From Falsiroseomonas sp051859025 (GTDB taxonomy: Bacteria > Pseudomonadota > Alphaproteobacteria > Acetobacterales > Acetobacteraceae): a stretch of 64,000 nucleotides of DNA. The notes below the pieces were generated by a model, which was not told where the DNA came from, ran no database searches, and saw nothing but the letters and a program-made list of their open reading frames with translations. A program made the translations under genes and the position numbers. The DNA lies in assembly GCF_051859025.1 (NCBI RefSeq), contig NZ_JBHYGL010000023.1:186001-250000 (forward strand). The letters run 5' to 3'. Shown here piece after piece: positions 24,340-33,348 of this stretch (the stretch's first letter is position 1; every line of letters starts with the position of its first letter).

Positions 24340-25004
24340 GCGCGCCGCAGCGCCACCGCCAGGATGGTCGCAGGTGTCGGCTGCAACTGGAGGAAGCGCC
24401 AAGCCGGGACTGGCCCCGCGCTTTCCGGCGCAAAGGCGAGGGCAGGGGCCCTGCCCAGCGTGAAGCCGAAGCTGTCGAGCCCCATGGCGATGCCCTCACC
24501 CGTCGCCTTCACGAAGGCTTCCTTCAGCGTCCAGATGCGGAGGAAGGCTTCATGTCGCTGCTCGCGTGGCAGCGCCGCAATGAAGGCGGCTTCACTGGGC
24601 GCAAAGAAGCGCTCGGCGATCCCCTCGGCAGCTTCGCGTCGTTCCAGGTCTTCCACATCCAGTCCTACGTCGTCCGTGCAGGTGACGGCGCAGGCCACGA
24701 GGTTGCGTGTGTGGCTCAGATTGAAGCGCAGCCTGGGCAGCCCATGCGTCGGCGCCAGCTCCGGCTTCCCGGCGGCGCCTTCGATAAAGCGCCAGTCAGT
24801 GGGTGCCAGCCCCCCGGCCTCGGACAGCATGCGTCGCGTCAATGCGTGCGCCGCGATATAGGCGTGCCGGTCTGCTTCCCGGTGGAACCGCGCTGCCCGC
24901 GCCTGCTCCGCCGGTTCCAGTAGCGCATGCCAACAGGCCATCGTCGCAGCGTCCGCGCCCTGCGGCAGCAGCCAGCGCAGGCGGATGGTGCCGCGCCGAA
25001 GCAC
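24327..25004 (-). CDS. 4'-phosphopantetheinyl transferase (Sfp type)
   Basis: A 225-residue Sfp/Gsp-type transferase that moves phosphopantetheine from CoA onto a conserved Ser of carrier proteins. Motifs: RFNLSHTRNLVACAV (P1-2 region), VGLDVEDLERR (Mg-binding Asp and Glu) and WTLKEAFVKATGEG (the WxxKEA core). It starts with GTG at 25004, directly after the TAG stop of Bug #3 with no intervening base. It would probably be translated by re-initiation. No carrier-protein synthase (PKS/NRPS) is in the window, so its target is unknown. Confidence 0.87.
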   Translation of the reverse strand: MLRRGTIRLRWLLPQGADAATMACWHALLEPAEQARAARFHREADRHAYIAAHALTRRMLSEAGGLAPTDWRFIEGAAGKPELAPTHGLPRLRFNLSHTRNLVACAVTCTDDVGLDVEDLERREAAEGIAERFFAPSEAAFIAALPREQRHEAFLRIWTLKEAFVKATGEGIAMGLDSFGFTLGRAPALAFAPESAGPVPAWRFLQLQPTPATILAVALRRAQAG

Positions 25005-25970
25005 CTAGTCCAGCTTGATGCCGAGGTCCCGGATCAACGGCCGCCAGCGAGCGATCTCGGAACGCATCTGCGCGTTGAAGGCCGCCGCATCGCCTGGTAC
25101 CGCTTCCGCGCTCAAATTCCTGATGACCTGCGCTACCTCATCGCTGGCGATGGCCTGGTTCAACGTGGTGTTCAGCCGCGCCACCGAGGCCGTCGGCGTC
25201 GCGGCGGGCACGCTCATGCCCATCCACGCATAGGCCTCAGCATCCGAAAGCCCGAGTTCCTGCAATGTCGGCACCTCCGGCAATGCCGGGATGCGCGCCG
25301 GCGACATCACCGCCAGTGGCCGTGCCTGGCCCTGCCGGATGGCGCCCATGGAGGATGCGCTATCGGTCAGCATGCAATCCACGGAGCCCGCCAGCATGTC
25401 CTGCAAGGCCGCGGGGGAGTTCCTGTAGGGCACGTGCGTCGCATCAAAGCGGGCGACGCGCGCCACATACTCCATGGCCAGGTGCTGGGGGCTTGCCACC
25501 GCACCGCTGCCGAAGGTTGGTGCCTTGGCGCGCGCCGCCGTCAGGAACTGCGCCCAGTCCCGGATGGGGCTTTCCGTCCGCACGATCAGGATGAGCGGGA
25601 AGCGCGCGATCAGGCCGACGCCGGTCAGCGCAGTATCGGGGTCATAGGGGAGGCGTGCGTAAAGGGCGGGGCTGTAGATCGCCATGCCGTTGTCCACCAT
25701 CAGCATCGTGTGCCCGTCCGCCGGGGCCTGGAGCACCGTCTCCGTCGCCAGCACGCCGCCGCCGCCTGGCCGGTTGTCCACCACCATATTCTGGCCCAGG
25801 CGCGATGCCATCTGCCGTCCGATCAGCCGCGCAAATTGGTCCGAGGGCCCGCCCGCCCCATAGGCGATGACCCATCGCAACTGCCGCTCCGGAAAGGATT
25901 GCGCCCGCGCCGTACCACCCAGGGCAGGCAAGGCGAGCGTGGCAAGGCCAAGCGATCGACGGGTCAGCAT
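25005..25970 (-). CDS. TctC/Bug receptor #3, divergent to ilvD-type operon
   Basis: A 321-residue periplasmic Bug receptor. The signal MLTRRSLGLATLALPALGG ends near ARAQ. Family loops are RQLRWVIAYGAGGPSDQF and DNRPGGGGVLATETVL. It is closely related to Bug #4 (30684-31655): both have AYGAGG.SD.FAR, a MVDNGM/HVDNGM pair and YDPD/FDPD with IARFP. The gene is divergent from the ilvD-like operon across 86 bp, so the two probably share regulation and substrate. The start at 25970 matches the signal peptide; an upstream extension to 26021 is not supported. Confidence 0.87.
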   Translation of the reverse strand: MLTRRSLGLATLALPALGGTARAQSFPERQLRWVIAYGAGGPSDQFARLIGRQMASRLGQNMVVDNRPGGGGVLATETVLQAPADGHTMLMVDNGMAIYSPALYARLPYDPDTALTGVGLIARFPLILIVRTESPIRDWAQFLTAARAKAPTFGSGAVASPQHLAMEYVARVARFDATHVPYRNSPAALQDMLAGSVDCMLTDSASSMGAIRQGQARPLAVMSPARIPALPEVPTLQELGLSDAEAYAWMGMSVPAATPTASVARLNTTLNQAIASDEVAQVIRNLSAEAVPGDAAAFNAQMRSEIARWRPLIRDLGIKLD

Positions 25971-26056
25971 AGGCACCAATCCTCCGGCAGCGGGTGAAGG
26001 TTCGCAGAGCGGCATGGGCAAGACAAGCGCCTGGATTTCTGCCTAACCTTGCCGCC

Positions 26057-27742
26057 ATGCCGTACCGATCCCGCATCACCATCGATGGCCTCGACCGGGC
26101 CTCCCACCGCGCCTTCTACCGGGCCATGGGCCTGTCGGAGGATGACCTTGGCAAGCCGATGATCGGCATCGTCTCCTTCAAGGGGGACCAGACGCCGTGC
26201 AACCAGACTCACGGCTTCCAGGTGGATGCCGCAAGGCTTGGCGTGGCGGCGGCGGGTGGCGTGCCGCGCGAGTTCGTGGCCCCCTCCGTCTCCGACGGCC
26301 TCAGCATGAACCATGAGGGCATGAAGTTCAGCCTGGTCAGCCGGGAACTCGTCGCCGATACGATCGAGGCCACGGTCCATGGCCTGGCCTATGATGCGCT
26401 GCTGGGCTTCGGTGGGTGTGACAAGACGCTGCCTGGCGTGATGATGGGAATGCTGCGCGTCAACGTGCCCTCGATCTTCCTCTACGGCGGCTCCGCGCTG
26501 CCCGGCCGCTACAAGGGTCGCGACCTGACCGTGCTTGACAGCTACGAAGCCGTCGGCGCCGTGATGGCCGGAACGATGGACGCCGCGGAGGCCGCGCGCA
26601 TCGAACATGCCTGCCTGCCCACGGTGGGCTCCTGCGGCGGCCAGTTCACCGCCAATACGATGGCGATGGTGGGAGAGGCATTGGGCCTCTCCATCCCCAA
26701 CTCCTCCATGGTCCCCGGCGTCTATTCCATCCGGGCCGCCATCGCGCAGCAGGCCGCGAAGCGCCTGCTGGCCATGCTGGAACAGGGCGGCCCGCTGCCG
26801 CGTGACATCGTCACCTGGGAGGCGCTGGAGAATGGTGCGGCGATCGTCGCCGCCACCGGCGGTTCCACCAATGCTGCCATGCACCTGCCCGCCATCGCGA
26901 ATGAGGCCGGCATCCGCTTCACCATGGACGATGTCGCCAGGGTCTTCGCCCGCACGCCGCTGATCGGCGATCTTCGCCCGGGTGGCCGCTTCACCGCGAA
27001 GGACGTGCATGATGCCGGCGGTGCCGCCATCATTATCGGCGCCCTGATCCGCAGCGGTCACATGCATGGCGATTGCCTGACCATTACTGGCCGTACCATG
27101 GCCGAGGAATACGCAGGTGCCGATGCCCCCGATGGCGAGGTGGTGCGTGAACCTGCCACGCCTATCGCCCCGGACGGTGGTGTCGCCATCCTGCGCGGCA
27201 ACCTCTGCCCGGATGGCGCCGTCATCAAGGTGGCCGGCCTCAAATCGCTGGTCTTCGAGGGCGTCGCACGAATCTTCGAAGGCGAGGACGAGTGCATCGA
27301 GGCGGTGCGCGCCCGCGCCTATGAAGCCGGCCAGGTCCTGATCATCCGGGGGGAGGGGCCGGTCGGCGGCCCAGGGATGCGGGAGATGCTGGGCGTCACC
27401 GCGCTGATCTATGGCCAGGGCATGGGGGAGAAGGTGGCCCTCATTACCGATGGCCGCTTCAGCGGCGCCACGCGCGGCATGTGCATCGGCTATGTCGCGC
27501 CGGAAGCCGCCATCGGTGGACCGCTGGCCCTGGTGCGCGATGGCGACCGCATCCGCATCGATGCCAGGGCCATGCGCATGGATATCCTCGTTCCGGACAG
27601 TAAACTCGCCGAACGGCGTGCCGCCTGGACGGCGCCCTTGCCGCGCCATCGCGCCGGTCTTCTCGCGAAATACGCGAAGCTGGTCGGCCAGGCGCCTGGT
27701 GGGGCCGTGACGCATGAGGGGCCAGCCGAGTGGCCGCTGTGA
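26057..27742 (+). CDS. IlvD/Edd-family dehydratase (dihydroxy-acid or sugar-acid dehydratase)
   Basis: A 561-residue Fe-S dehydratase. Cluster cysteines C48 (QTPCNQTH), C121 (GFGGCDKT) and C193 (GSCGGQFTANTMAM) are all present. Conserved APSVSDG and DGRFSGATRGMCIGYV segments follow. Length and motifs match dihydroxy-acid dehydratase IlvD, which makes 2-keto acids in the branched-chain amino-acid pathway. Here it starts an operon with three NAD-dependent dehydrogenases and a Bug receptor, so a catabolic sugar-acid or hydroxy-acid dehydratase is equally plausible. A housekeeping ilvD may exist elsewhere. The start at ATG 26057 gives MPYRSRITIDGLDRA. Confidence 0.85.
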   Translation: MPYRSRITIDGLDRASHRAFYRAMGLSEDDLGKPMIGIVSFKGDQTPCNQTHGFQVDAARLGVAAAGGVPREFVAPSVSDGLSMNHEGMKFSLVSRELVADTIEATVHGLAYDALLGFGGCDKTLPGVMMGMLRVNVPSIFLYGGSALPGRYKGRDLTVLDSYEAVGAVMAGTMDAAEAARIEHACLPTVGSCGGQFTANTMAMVGEALGLSIPNSSMVPGVYSIRAAIAQQAAKRLLAMLEQGGPLPRDIVTWEALENGAAIVAATGGSTNAAMHLPAIANEAGIRFTMDDVARVFARTPLIGDLRPGGRFTAKDVHDAGGAAIIIGALIRSGHMHGDCLTITGRTMAEEYAGADAPDGEVVREPATPIAPDGGVAILRGNLCPDGAVIKVAGLKSLVFEGVARIFEGEDECIEAVRARAYEAGQVLIIRGEGPVGGPGMREMLGVTALIYGQGMGEKVALITDGRFSGATRGMCIGYVAPEAAIGGPLALVRDGDRIRIDARAMRMDILVPDSKLAERRAAWTAPLPRHRAGLLAKYAKLVGQAPGGAVTHEGPAEWPL

Positions 27743-28608
27743 AACTCGCCTTCCTTGGCCTCGGCCTCATGGGCGCCCCTATGGCGCGGCGGCTGCTGGC
27801 TGCCGGCCATGACGTCACAGTCTGGAATCGCAGCCCCGCCAAGGCGGCGCCCTTCGCAGCAGCCGGCGCCCGCATCGCTGGCACCCCCGCTGATGCTGCG
27901 GCCGAGTGCCGCATCGTATTCCTCAACCTGATCGACGCCGCGGCGACGGAAGCGGTCTGCTTCGGCCCCGGCGGAATCGCCGAAGCCGGGCACGAGGACC
28001 GCATCGTCGTCGACCATGCCTCAATCGCGCCCGACCGCACCCGTGCCATCGCCGCGCGCCTGCTGGCCGCGAATGGCACGCGCTGGGTCGATGCCCCGGT
28101 CTCCGGCGGGACGCGCGGTGCCACCGATGGCACGCTGGCCGTCATGGCCGGCGGCGATGCCGCGGACATCGAGGTGATCCGCCCCTACGTCCTGGCCATG
28201 GCCCGCAACCTGACCCATCTCGGCCCCCTCGGCGCCGGACAGACGGCGAAACTCTGCAACCAGATCATCTCCGGCAGCCTGATGAGCGTGATCGCGGAGG
28301 CCGTTCGCCTCGCCCAGAACGCCGGCATCGACGCCGCCCGCCTGCCGGAAGCCTTCGCCGGTGGCTTCGCGGATAGCCTGCCGTTGCGCCTGTTCGTTCC
28401 CCGCATGGCCAGCGGCAACCACGAGCCGCCCATCGGCAGCGCGGCCTCCATGGTCAAGGACCTCGAAGCCGTCCTTCATCTGGCGGCGCAGACCGGCACC
28501 CCCGTGCCCATGTCCGGCCTGGCGTTGCTGATGCTGCGCCTGACAATGGCGCGCTTCGGTGCCGATGCCGAAGCCCTCATGGTCCATTCACTGAGCGAGC
28601 ACGCATGA
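27739..28608 (+). CDS. 3-hydroxyisobutyrate dehydrogenase-like oxidoreductase
   Basis: A 289-residue beta-hydroxyacid dehydrogenase (MmsB/GarR/GlxR family). It has the N-terminal FLGLGLMGAPMARRL nucleotide-binding loop, DAPVSGGTRGATDGTL (substrate-binding) and GAGQTAKLCNQ with the catalytic Lys. It oxidises or reduces a 3-hydroxy acid such as hydroxyisobutyrate or tartronate semialdehyde with NAD(P). The GTG at 27739 overlaps the ilvD-like stop by 4 bp (GTGA); GTG 27730 is an in-frame alternative adding three residues. It acts with the neighbouring dehydratase in an unknown catabolic route. Confidence 0.87.
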   Translation: MKLAFLGLGLMGAPMARRLLAAGHDVTVWNRSPAKAAPFAAAGARIAGTPADAAAECRIVFLNLIDAAATEAVCFGPGGIAEAGHEDRIVVDHASIAPDRTRAIAARLLAANGTRWVDAPVSGGTRGATDGTLAVMAGGDAADIEVIRPYVLAMARNLTHLGPLGAGQTAKLCNQIISGSLMSVIAEAVRLAQNAGIDAARLPEAFAGGFADSLPLRLFVPRMASGNHEPPIGSAASMVKDLEAVLHLAAQTGTPVPMSGLALLMLRLTMARFGADAEALMVHSLSEHA

Positions 28609-29678
28609 AGATCGCGGTCCTGGGCGGCGGTAATGGCGGCTTCGCTGCCGCCGCGGATTTCACCGAGGCCGGCCATGAAGTCCGCCTCTGGCGCACCAGT
28701 GCCGAGGAGGCTGCGCGTCAGGCTCCCTCCATCACGCTGAAGGATTCCCGCGGGCAGCGCAGCACGACGCCTACGCTCATCACCGCAGACCTGGCGGAGG
28801 CCATCGCTGGCGCTGCCCTGATCCTCGCCCCCGCACCCGCCACCACCCATGCCGCGCTGGCGCCACGCCTCGCGCCGCTGCTGGAGGATGGTCAGGTTGT
28901 CTTTCTCACCCCCGGCACGCTTGGCACCGTCATCCTCGCCCGCGCCTTGCACGCGCATCGTCCCGGTGCCCGCGTGGCCTTCGCGGAAACCGGCACACTT
29001 CCCTGGCTCGCCCGCAAGCATGGGCCCGATCTCGTTGCCATCACGGTGCGTGCGAAGCGCCTGCCGGTCGGTGTCTTCCCGCTGGCGATGGCGGATCATG
29101 CCCTTGCCGTGATCGGCACGGCCTTTCCCGGCGTGATCGAGCCCTGCGGCGATGCACTGTCCGGCGCGCTGATGAATGCGGGGCCCATCATCCACCCGCC
29201 TCTCATCACCATGAATGCAGGCCCGCTGGAGCATTTTCCGAAATGGGACATCCACAAGGAAGGCACGCAGCCCAGCATCCGCCGTGTGACGGATTCGCTG
29301 GACGCTGAACGCATGGCGGTGCGGGCGGCGCTGGGCTACGGCGCGCCGCATTTCCCCCTCGCGGACCACTACGCGAAGGAGGGTCCGGAATGGTGCTACG
29401 GCCGCGGCAGTCATGACCGGCTGACGGATAGCGGCGACTGGCGTGAGAACATCGTGCTGACCGAGCACCGCTACATGCTGGAGGATACGCGTCTCGGCCT
29501 GTCGCTGATCATCGATGTCGGCGTCGCCGCCGGAGTCGCGACGCCGCTTGCACGAGCCTTCCTCGCCATCGGCAGTGCCATCTGCGCCGAGGATTTCCTC
29601 CCGTCCCGCACCCTTGCGGCCTGCGGCCTTCCCTATGACGCGACGGCGCGCAGCAAGGTGCTCCGCCATGGCTTCTGA
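28605..29678 (+). CDS. NAD/NADP octopine/nopaline dehydrogenase-family protein
   Basis: A 357-residue protein with an N-terminal Rossmann fold (VLGGGNGGFAAAADFTEAGH) and a C-terminal octopine-dehydrogenase-like helical domain (about 180-340, with NAGPIIHPPL and EHFPKWDIH). The family includes opine dehydrogenases and ketopantoate-reductase relatives that join or split amino and keto acids reductively. The ATG overlaps the previous stop by 4 bp. The real substrate is unknown; position in an operon with other dehydrogenases suggests a metabolite with an amino or hydroxy carboxylate. Confidence 0.8.
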   Translation: MKIAVLGGGNGGFAAAADFTEAGHEVRLWRTSAEEAARQAPSITLKDSRGQRSTTPTLITADLAEAIAGAALILAPAPATTHAALAPRLAPLLEDGQVVFLTPGTLGTVILARALHAHRPGARVAFAETGTLPWLARKHGPDLVAITVRAKRLPVGVFPLAMADHALAVIGTAFPGVIEPCGDALSGALMNAGPIIHPPLITMNAGPLEHFPKWDIHKEGTQPSIRRVTDSLDAERMAVRAALGYGAPHFPLADHYAKEGPEWCYGRGSHDRLTDSGDWRENIVLTEHRYMLEDTRLGLSLIIDVGVAAGVATPLARAFLAIGSAICAEDFLPSRTLAACGLPYDATARSKVLRHGF

Positions 29679-30660
29679 CCGCATCCCGATCGGCTGCCTG
29701 GGCGCTGGCCGCATGGGTCGCGGCATCGCCGTGCAGTTCGCCTATGCCGGCCATGACGTCACTCTCTTCGACCTCAAGCCCCGTCAGCCGGAAGATTTCG
29801 CGAAACTCGCGCAGGCCGCGCACGCCGAGGTCGAGGGCACCCTCGCCATGCTCGCTGATCTGGGCCTTGGTGATCCCGCCGCCGTGCCCGCCATTGCCGC
29901 CCGCGTCACCATCCTGCCCGCCGCCGAAGCCGGTGCGCTGCGCAACCTGCCCGTGGTGTTCGAGGGCGTTCCCGAAATCCTCGCCCTGAAGCGGGAGGCT
30001 TTGGCCGAGGCCGCCGCGCTGATGGCGCCGCACGCCATCCTCGCATCCACGACCTCCACCATCATGGTGGATGACCTGTCCCCCGCCGTGCCGAACCCGT
30101 CGCGCTTCCTCAACGCGCATTGGCTCAACCCGGCCTATCTCGTGCCGCTGGTTGAGATTTCGCCCGGTGCAGCCACGGACACCGGTGTCACCGCGCGCCT
30201 GATGGAGTTGCTCGAATCCGTCGGCAAGGTCCCCGTCCGCTGCGCCCCCAGCCCCGGCTTCATCATCCCCCGCATCCAGGCACTGGCAATGAACGAAGCC
30301 GCGCGCCTGGTGGAGGAAGGCGTCGCCAGTGCCGAGGATGTTGACCGTGCCCTTCGCTACGGCTTCGGCTTCCGCTTCGGTGTGCTCGGCATGCTCGAAT
30401 TCATCGACTGGGGCGGCGTTGACATCCTGCACCACGCCAGCCGCTACCTGGAATCTTCCCTCGGCGATGCCCGCTACCGCGCGCCCGCCATCGTTGGCCA
30501 GCACATGGAGGAAGGCCGGCTCGGCATGGGCACAGGCAGTGGCTTCCTGCCCTGGGGCGAGATGGACATTCCCGCCCATAAGCGCCGCCGCCTGGGCGAG
30601 ATGATTGCCCGCCTGCGCGCCGAAGGGCTGGCGCGGCCCCCCATTCTGCCCCCAGCATGA
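29668..30660 (+). CDS. 3-hydroxyacyl-CoA dehydrogenase-family NAD-binding protein
   Basis: A 330-residue dehydrogenase of the short HBDH/L-carnitine dehydrogenase/L-gulonate dehydrogenase type. It has the dinucleotide loop GCLGAGRMGRGIAVQF and the catalytic pair in HWLNPAYLVPLVEIS (His and Glu), then the C-terminal domain. The first 11 bp overlap the preceding gene. It oxidises a 3-hydroxy acid or acyl-CoA. The start at 29668 is preferred over an upstream in-frame position (29515), which reads through the previous gene. Confidence 0.85.
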   Translation: MASDRIPIGCLGAGRMGRGIAVQFAYAGHDVTLFDLKPRQPEDFAKLAQAAHAEVEGTLAMLADLGLGDPAAVPAIAARVTILPAAEAGALRNLPVVFEGVPEILALKREALAEAAALMAPHAILASTTSTIMVDDLSPAVPNPSRFLNAHWLNPAYLVPLVEISPGAATDTGVTARLMELLESVGKVPVRCAPSPGFIIPRIQALAMNEAARLVEEGVASAEDVDRALRYGFGFRFGVLGMLEFIDWGGVDILHHASRYLESSLGDARYRAPAIVGQHMEEGRLGMGTGSGFLPWGEMDIPAHKRRRLGEMIARLRAEGLARPPILPPA

Positions 30661-30683
30661 CAAGGTCAGCCCCAGGAGGCCCC

Positions 30684-31655
30684 ATGATGCTCCGCCGCCG
30701 CGCCCTGCTCGCCACGCCCATGGCCCTTGCCGCAGCCCCCGCCCTCGCGCAGGGCGCCGCTTGGCCGGACCGCCCCACGCGCTGGATGGTGGCCTATGGT
30801 GCCGGCGGTGCCTCCGACCTCTTCGCGCGGATGATCTCGCGCGCGCTCGCCGCGCCCGGGGTGCCGCCCGTGGTCGTGGAGAATCGGCCGAGTGGCGGCG
30901 GCATCGTGGCGACCGAGGCCGTGCTCTCCTCTCCTGCCGATGGCAGCACCGTTTTGCATGTCGATAACGGCATGGTTGTCTACAACCCCGCGCTCTACAG
31001 CCGACTGCCCTTCGATCCTGACCGGGACCTGGTGATGGCGGGCTTCATCGCGCGCTTTCCGTTCTTCGTCCTCACCCGTCGCGAAAGCCCGCTGACGACC
31101 TTCGAGGAACTGCGCGCCGCGGGCCAGCGCCAGGCGCTGACCTACGCCACCCCTGCGGTCGCCAGCCCGCACCACATGGCGATGGAATTGCTGCGCCTGC
31201 GCGCCGGCTTCCAGGTGGAACACGTTCCTTACCGCGGCATGCCCGCGGTGCTGCAGGACCTCATCGCCGGCCGCGTCGATTGCGCCGTCGCGGATGTGAC
31301 GAACGCGCTGCCGCTGCTGTCCACAGGCCGTGCCCGCGCCCTGGTCACCTTCGGTGCCAATCGCGCCCGCGCCGTGCCGGATGTCCGCACCGCGACAGAG
31401 GCGGGCATCGCGGATTGCGTCGCCGATGGGTGGCAGGGCGTCGCGCTGCCGCACAGCGCATCGCCCGATGTTATCCAGCGCGTGAACGCCGCGATCCGCA
31501 CCGCCATGGCGAGCCCGGAGGTTGTGCGCCAACTCGGCACCACGGGCGCCGAGACGGAGCCGCTGAGCGTCACGCAATGCGCCGAGCTCATCCGACGGGA
31601 GAATGCGGTCTGGCGCCCGCTGATCCGCGACCTCGGCATCCGCCTGGAAAGCTGA
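30684..31655 (+). CDS. TctC/Bug receptor #4, last gene of ilvD-type operon
   Basis: A 323-residue periplasmic Bug receptor. The signal peptide MMLRRRALLATPMALAAAPA ends before AQGAAWPDRP. Family loops are MVAYGAGGASDLFARM and ENRPSGGGIVATEA. The start at ATG 30684 is favoured by AGGAGG 4 nt upstream; ATG 30657 overlapping the previous stop is an alternative. It closes the dehydratase-dehydrogenase operon and is paralogous to Bug #3 on the other side, so both likely bind the operon's substrate or related compounds. Confidence 0.88.
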   Translation: MMLRRRALLATPMALAAAPALAQGAAWPDRPTRWMVAYGAGGASDLFARMISRALAAPGVPPVVVENRPSGGGIVATEAVLSSPADGSTVLHVDNGMVVYNPALYSRLPFDPDRDLVMAGFIARFPFFVLTRRESPLTTFEELRAAGQRQALTYATPAVASPHHMAMELLRLRAGFQVEHVPYRGMPAVLQDLIAGRVDCAVADVTNALPLLSTGRARALVTFGANRARAVPDVRTATEAGIADCVADGWQGVALPHSASPDVIQRVNAAIRTAMASPEVVRQLGTTGAETEPLSVTQCAELIRRENAVWRPLIRDLGIRLES

Positions 31656-31671
31656 GGCGGATGGCGCTGCC

Positions 31672-32298
31672 TCAGCTCAGCGGCAGCGCCACATACCGCT
31701 GGAAACCTGGCCGTGCCGCCAGCGCGTCGTGCCACCGGCGCAGATGCGGCATCTCCTGCCGCTCAATCGGCAGCAGCAGCCAGCGATAGGCGTAGATGCC
31801 CAGGGCGATATCGGCCAGCGTCAGCGCATCGCCGCACAGGAATTCGCGGCCCGCCAGCCGGTCGTCCAGCATGCCGAACAGCCCCTCCACCTGCGCCTTC
31901 GCGGCGTTGAAGGCCTGCCAGTCCCGCTCCGCTTCCGGAATGCGAAACAGGGTGAAGTAGACAGTCACCAGCGGCGGGTTCAGCGCCGTCTGCTGCCAGT
32001 CCATCCAGCGATCGCAATCCGCCGCCGCGCGCAGGTCGGCCGGATACACCGGATGCCCCGGCGCGCGTGACCGCGCCAGGTAGCGCAGGCAGGCGTTGCT
32101 CTCCCACAGCACGAAGCCGTCGGCGTCCTCGATCACCGGCACCAGCGCATTGGGATTCTTCGCGAGGTAGGAGGCCTCCCGCGTCCCGCCAAAGGGGCCG
32201 CCGACATCGACCCGGCCGAAAGCCAGGCCCAGTTCGTCGCACAGCCACAGCAGCTTCATCACGTTGGAGGATGTGGCGCGGCCCCAGATGCGCAGCAT
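31672..32298 (-). CDS. Glutathione S-transferase family protein
   Basis: A 208-residue cytosolic GST with an N-terminal thioredoxin-like domain (about 1-85; Ser-Ser-Asn near residue 10, then PNALVPVIEDADGFVLWESNA, which carries the cis-Pro and the E-S glutathione-binding pair) and an all-helical C-terminal domain. The end LTLADIALGIYAYRW holds the N-capping-box Asp typical of the fold. Substrate not predictable. The start at 32298 gives MLRIWGRATSSNV. It is convergent with Bug #4. Confidence 0.87.
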   Translation of the reverse strand: MLRIWGRATSSNVMKLLWLCDELGLAFGRVDVGGPFGGTREASYLAKNPNALVPVIEDADGFVLWESNACLRYLARSRAPGHPVYPADLRAAADCDRWMDWQQTALNPPLVTVYFTLFRIPEAERDWQAFNAAKAQVEGLFGMLDDRLAGREFLCGDALTLADIALGIYAYRWLLLPIERQEMPHLRRWHDALAARPGFQRYVALPLS

Positions 32299-32322
32299 GG
32301 TGCGAACTCCGTCAGGTGGTGG

Positions 32323-33228
32323 TCAGGAAAGTCGAAGCAGGCCCCGCAGCCAGGCCAGGACGTCACGTCGCAGCGCGGCGCCTGCCATCGCGTTGCCACC
32401 GACATGCACATCGGTTGCGACACAGGGATCGGCGTAGCTGAAGGGCAGCCCTGTTGCCGCATTCACCAGCAGGCCCGGTTCCCGCTCCTCAATCCGGCAG
32501 TTCCGGACGCTCTGCGATCCCACCACCAACGCGGCGCCGGGGCTCAGTGGATTGTCGAAGCCGTGGTGGGCGTGGTCGTATTCGATGATCCCGGCGTCAT
32601 GCCCCGCCTCCCGCAGCCGCGCCACATGGTCCCGCGCGGGGCCGATCGGGTTGAAGTCGTCCGGCCTTCCATGGAAAACCCGCAGCGGAGCCGGCAGCAT
32701 CGCGGTGTCACCGATGTACCGTGTGCCGCAATCCGGATAGACGGCAGCAGTGCCGATCGGCGTGACGCCGCTTGCGTTCCACAGGCGGTGGAAACGCTCC
32801 ATGCCTGCATACAGCGCGCCCTGGCCGCCGCGGGAGAAGCCCAGCAGCGCGATCCGGGCTGGATCGACCGCGGGATGCACCGCCAGCACGGCCAGAGCGC
32901 GGTAGATGTCCAGGACGAAGGCCAGCCGACCGAGGCTGCCCTGATCCCCCGCGACGGAAACCAGCCCCCGTCCCGTGAAGCCGTCCAGCAGGAAGGCCGC
33001 AGCCCCCATCGAATTCACCTGCCGCTGCCAGAGCGCGATGGAAGCCCCGATGCCGCCCGACCCATGCACCATCACCACGACGGGCTGCCGGCCTTCGCCC
33101 TGCGCCAGGCTCAGCAGCCCCGTGATCGCGGTGTCCCGCCCCTCCGTCTCCCCCAGCAGGAACTGCCGGTCGGTCAGGGTGAGGGTGCGGATGGCGTGAA
33201 GCTCCATCCGCGTGGGCAGGTCCTGCAT
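32323..33228 (-). CDS. Alpha/beta hydrolase, dienelactone-hydrolase type
   Basis: A 301-residue alpha/beta hydrolase. VVVMVHGSGGIGASI is the oxyanion-hole strand, GFSRGGQGA carries the nucleophilic Ser, and DHAHHGFDN carries the catalytic His. The family includes dienelactone hydrolases and esterases/peptidases. Catalytic Asp likely in the FHGRPDDFNP segment. Starts with ATG 33228 after GGAAGAC. It is probably co-transcribed with the GST gene 24 bp downstream. Cytoplasmic unless a leader is missed; no signal peptide seen. Confidence 0.8.
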   Translation of the reverse strand: MQDLPTRMELHAIRTLTLTDRQFLLGETEGRDTAITGLLSLAQGEGRQPVVVMVHGSGGIGASIALWQRQVNSMGAAAFLLDGFTGRGLVSVAGDQGSLGRLAFVLDIYRALAVLAVHPAVDPARIALLGFSRGGQGALYAGMERFHRLWNASGVTPIGTAAVYPDCGTRYIGDTAMLPAPLRVFHGRPDDFNPIGPARDHVARLREAGHDAGIIEYDHAHHGFDNPLSPGAALVVGSQSVRNCRIEEREPGLLVNAATGLPFSYADPCVATDVHVGGNAMAGAALRRDVLAWLRGLLRLS

Positions 33229-33348
33229 GCTGTCTTCCGATCCAATGGCAGGGCCATCCTAGTCCAACGGCCCCCCCTGCGAAGCCTTGACCCTGGACGC
33301 ACCCGCTGCCCAGCGGCTACCGACACCTACCCCACCACGGACGGTCGG

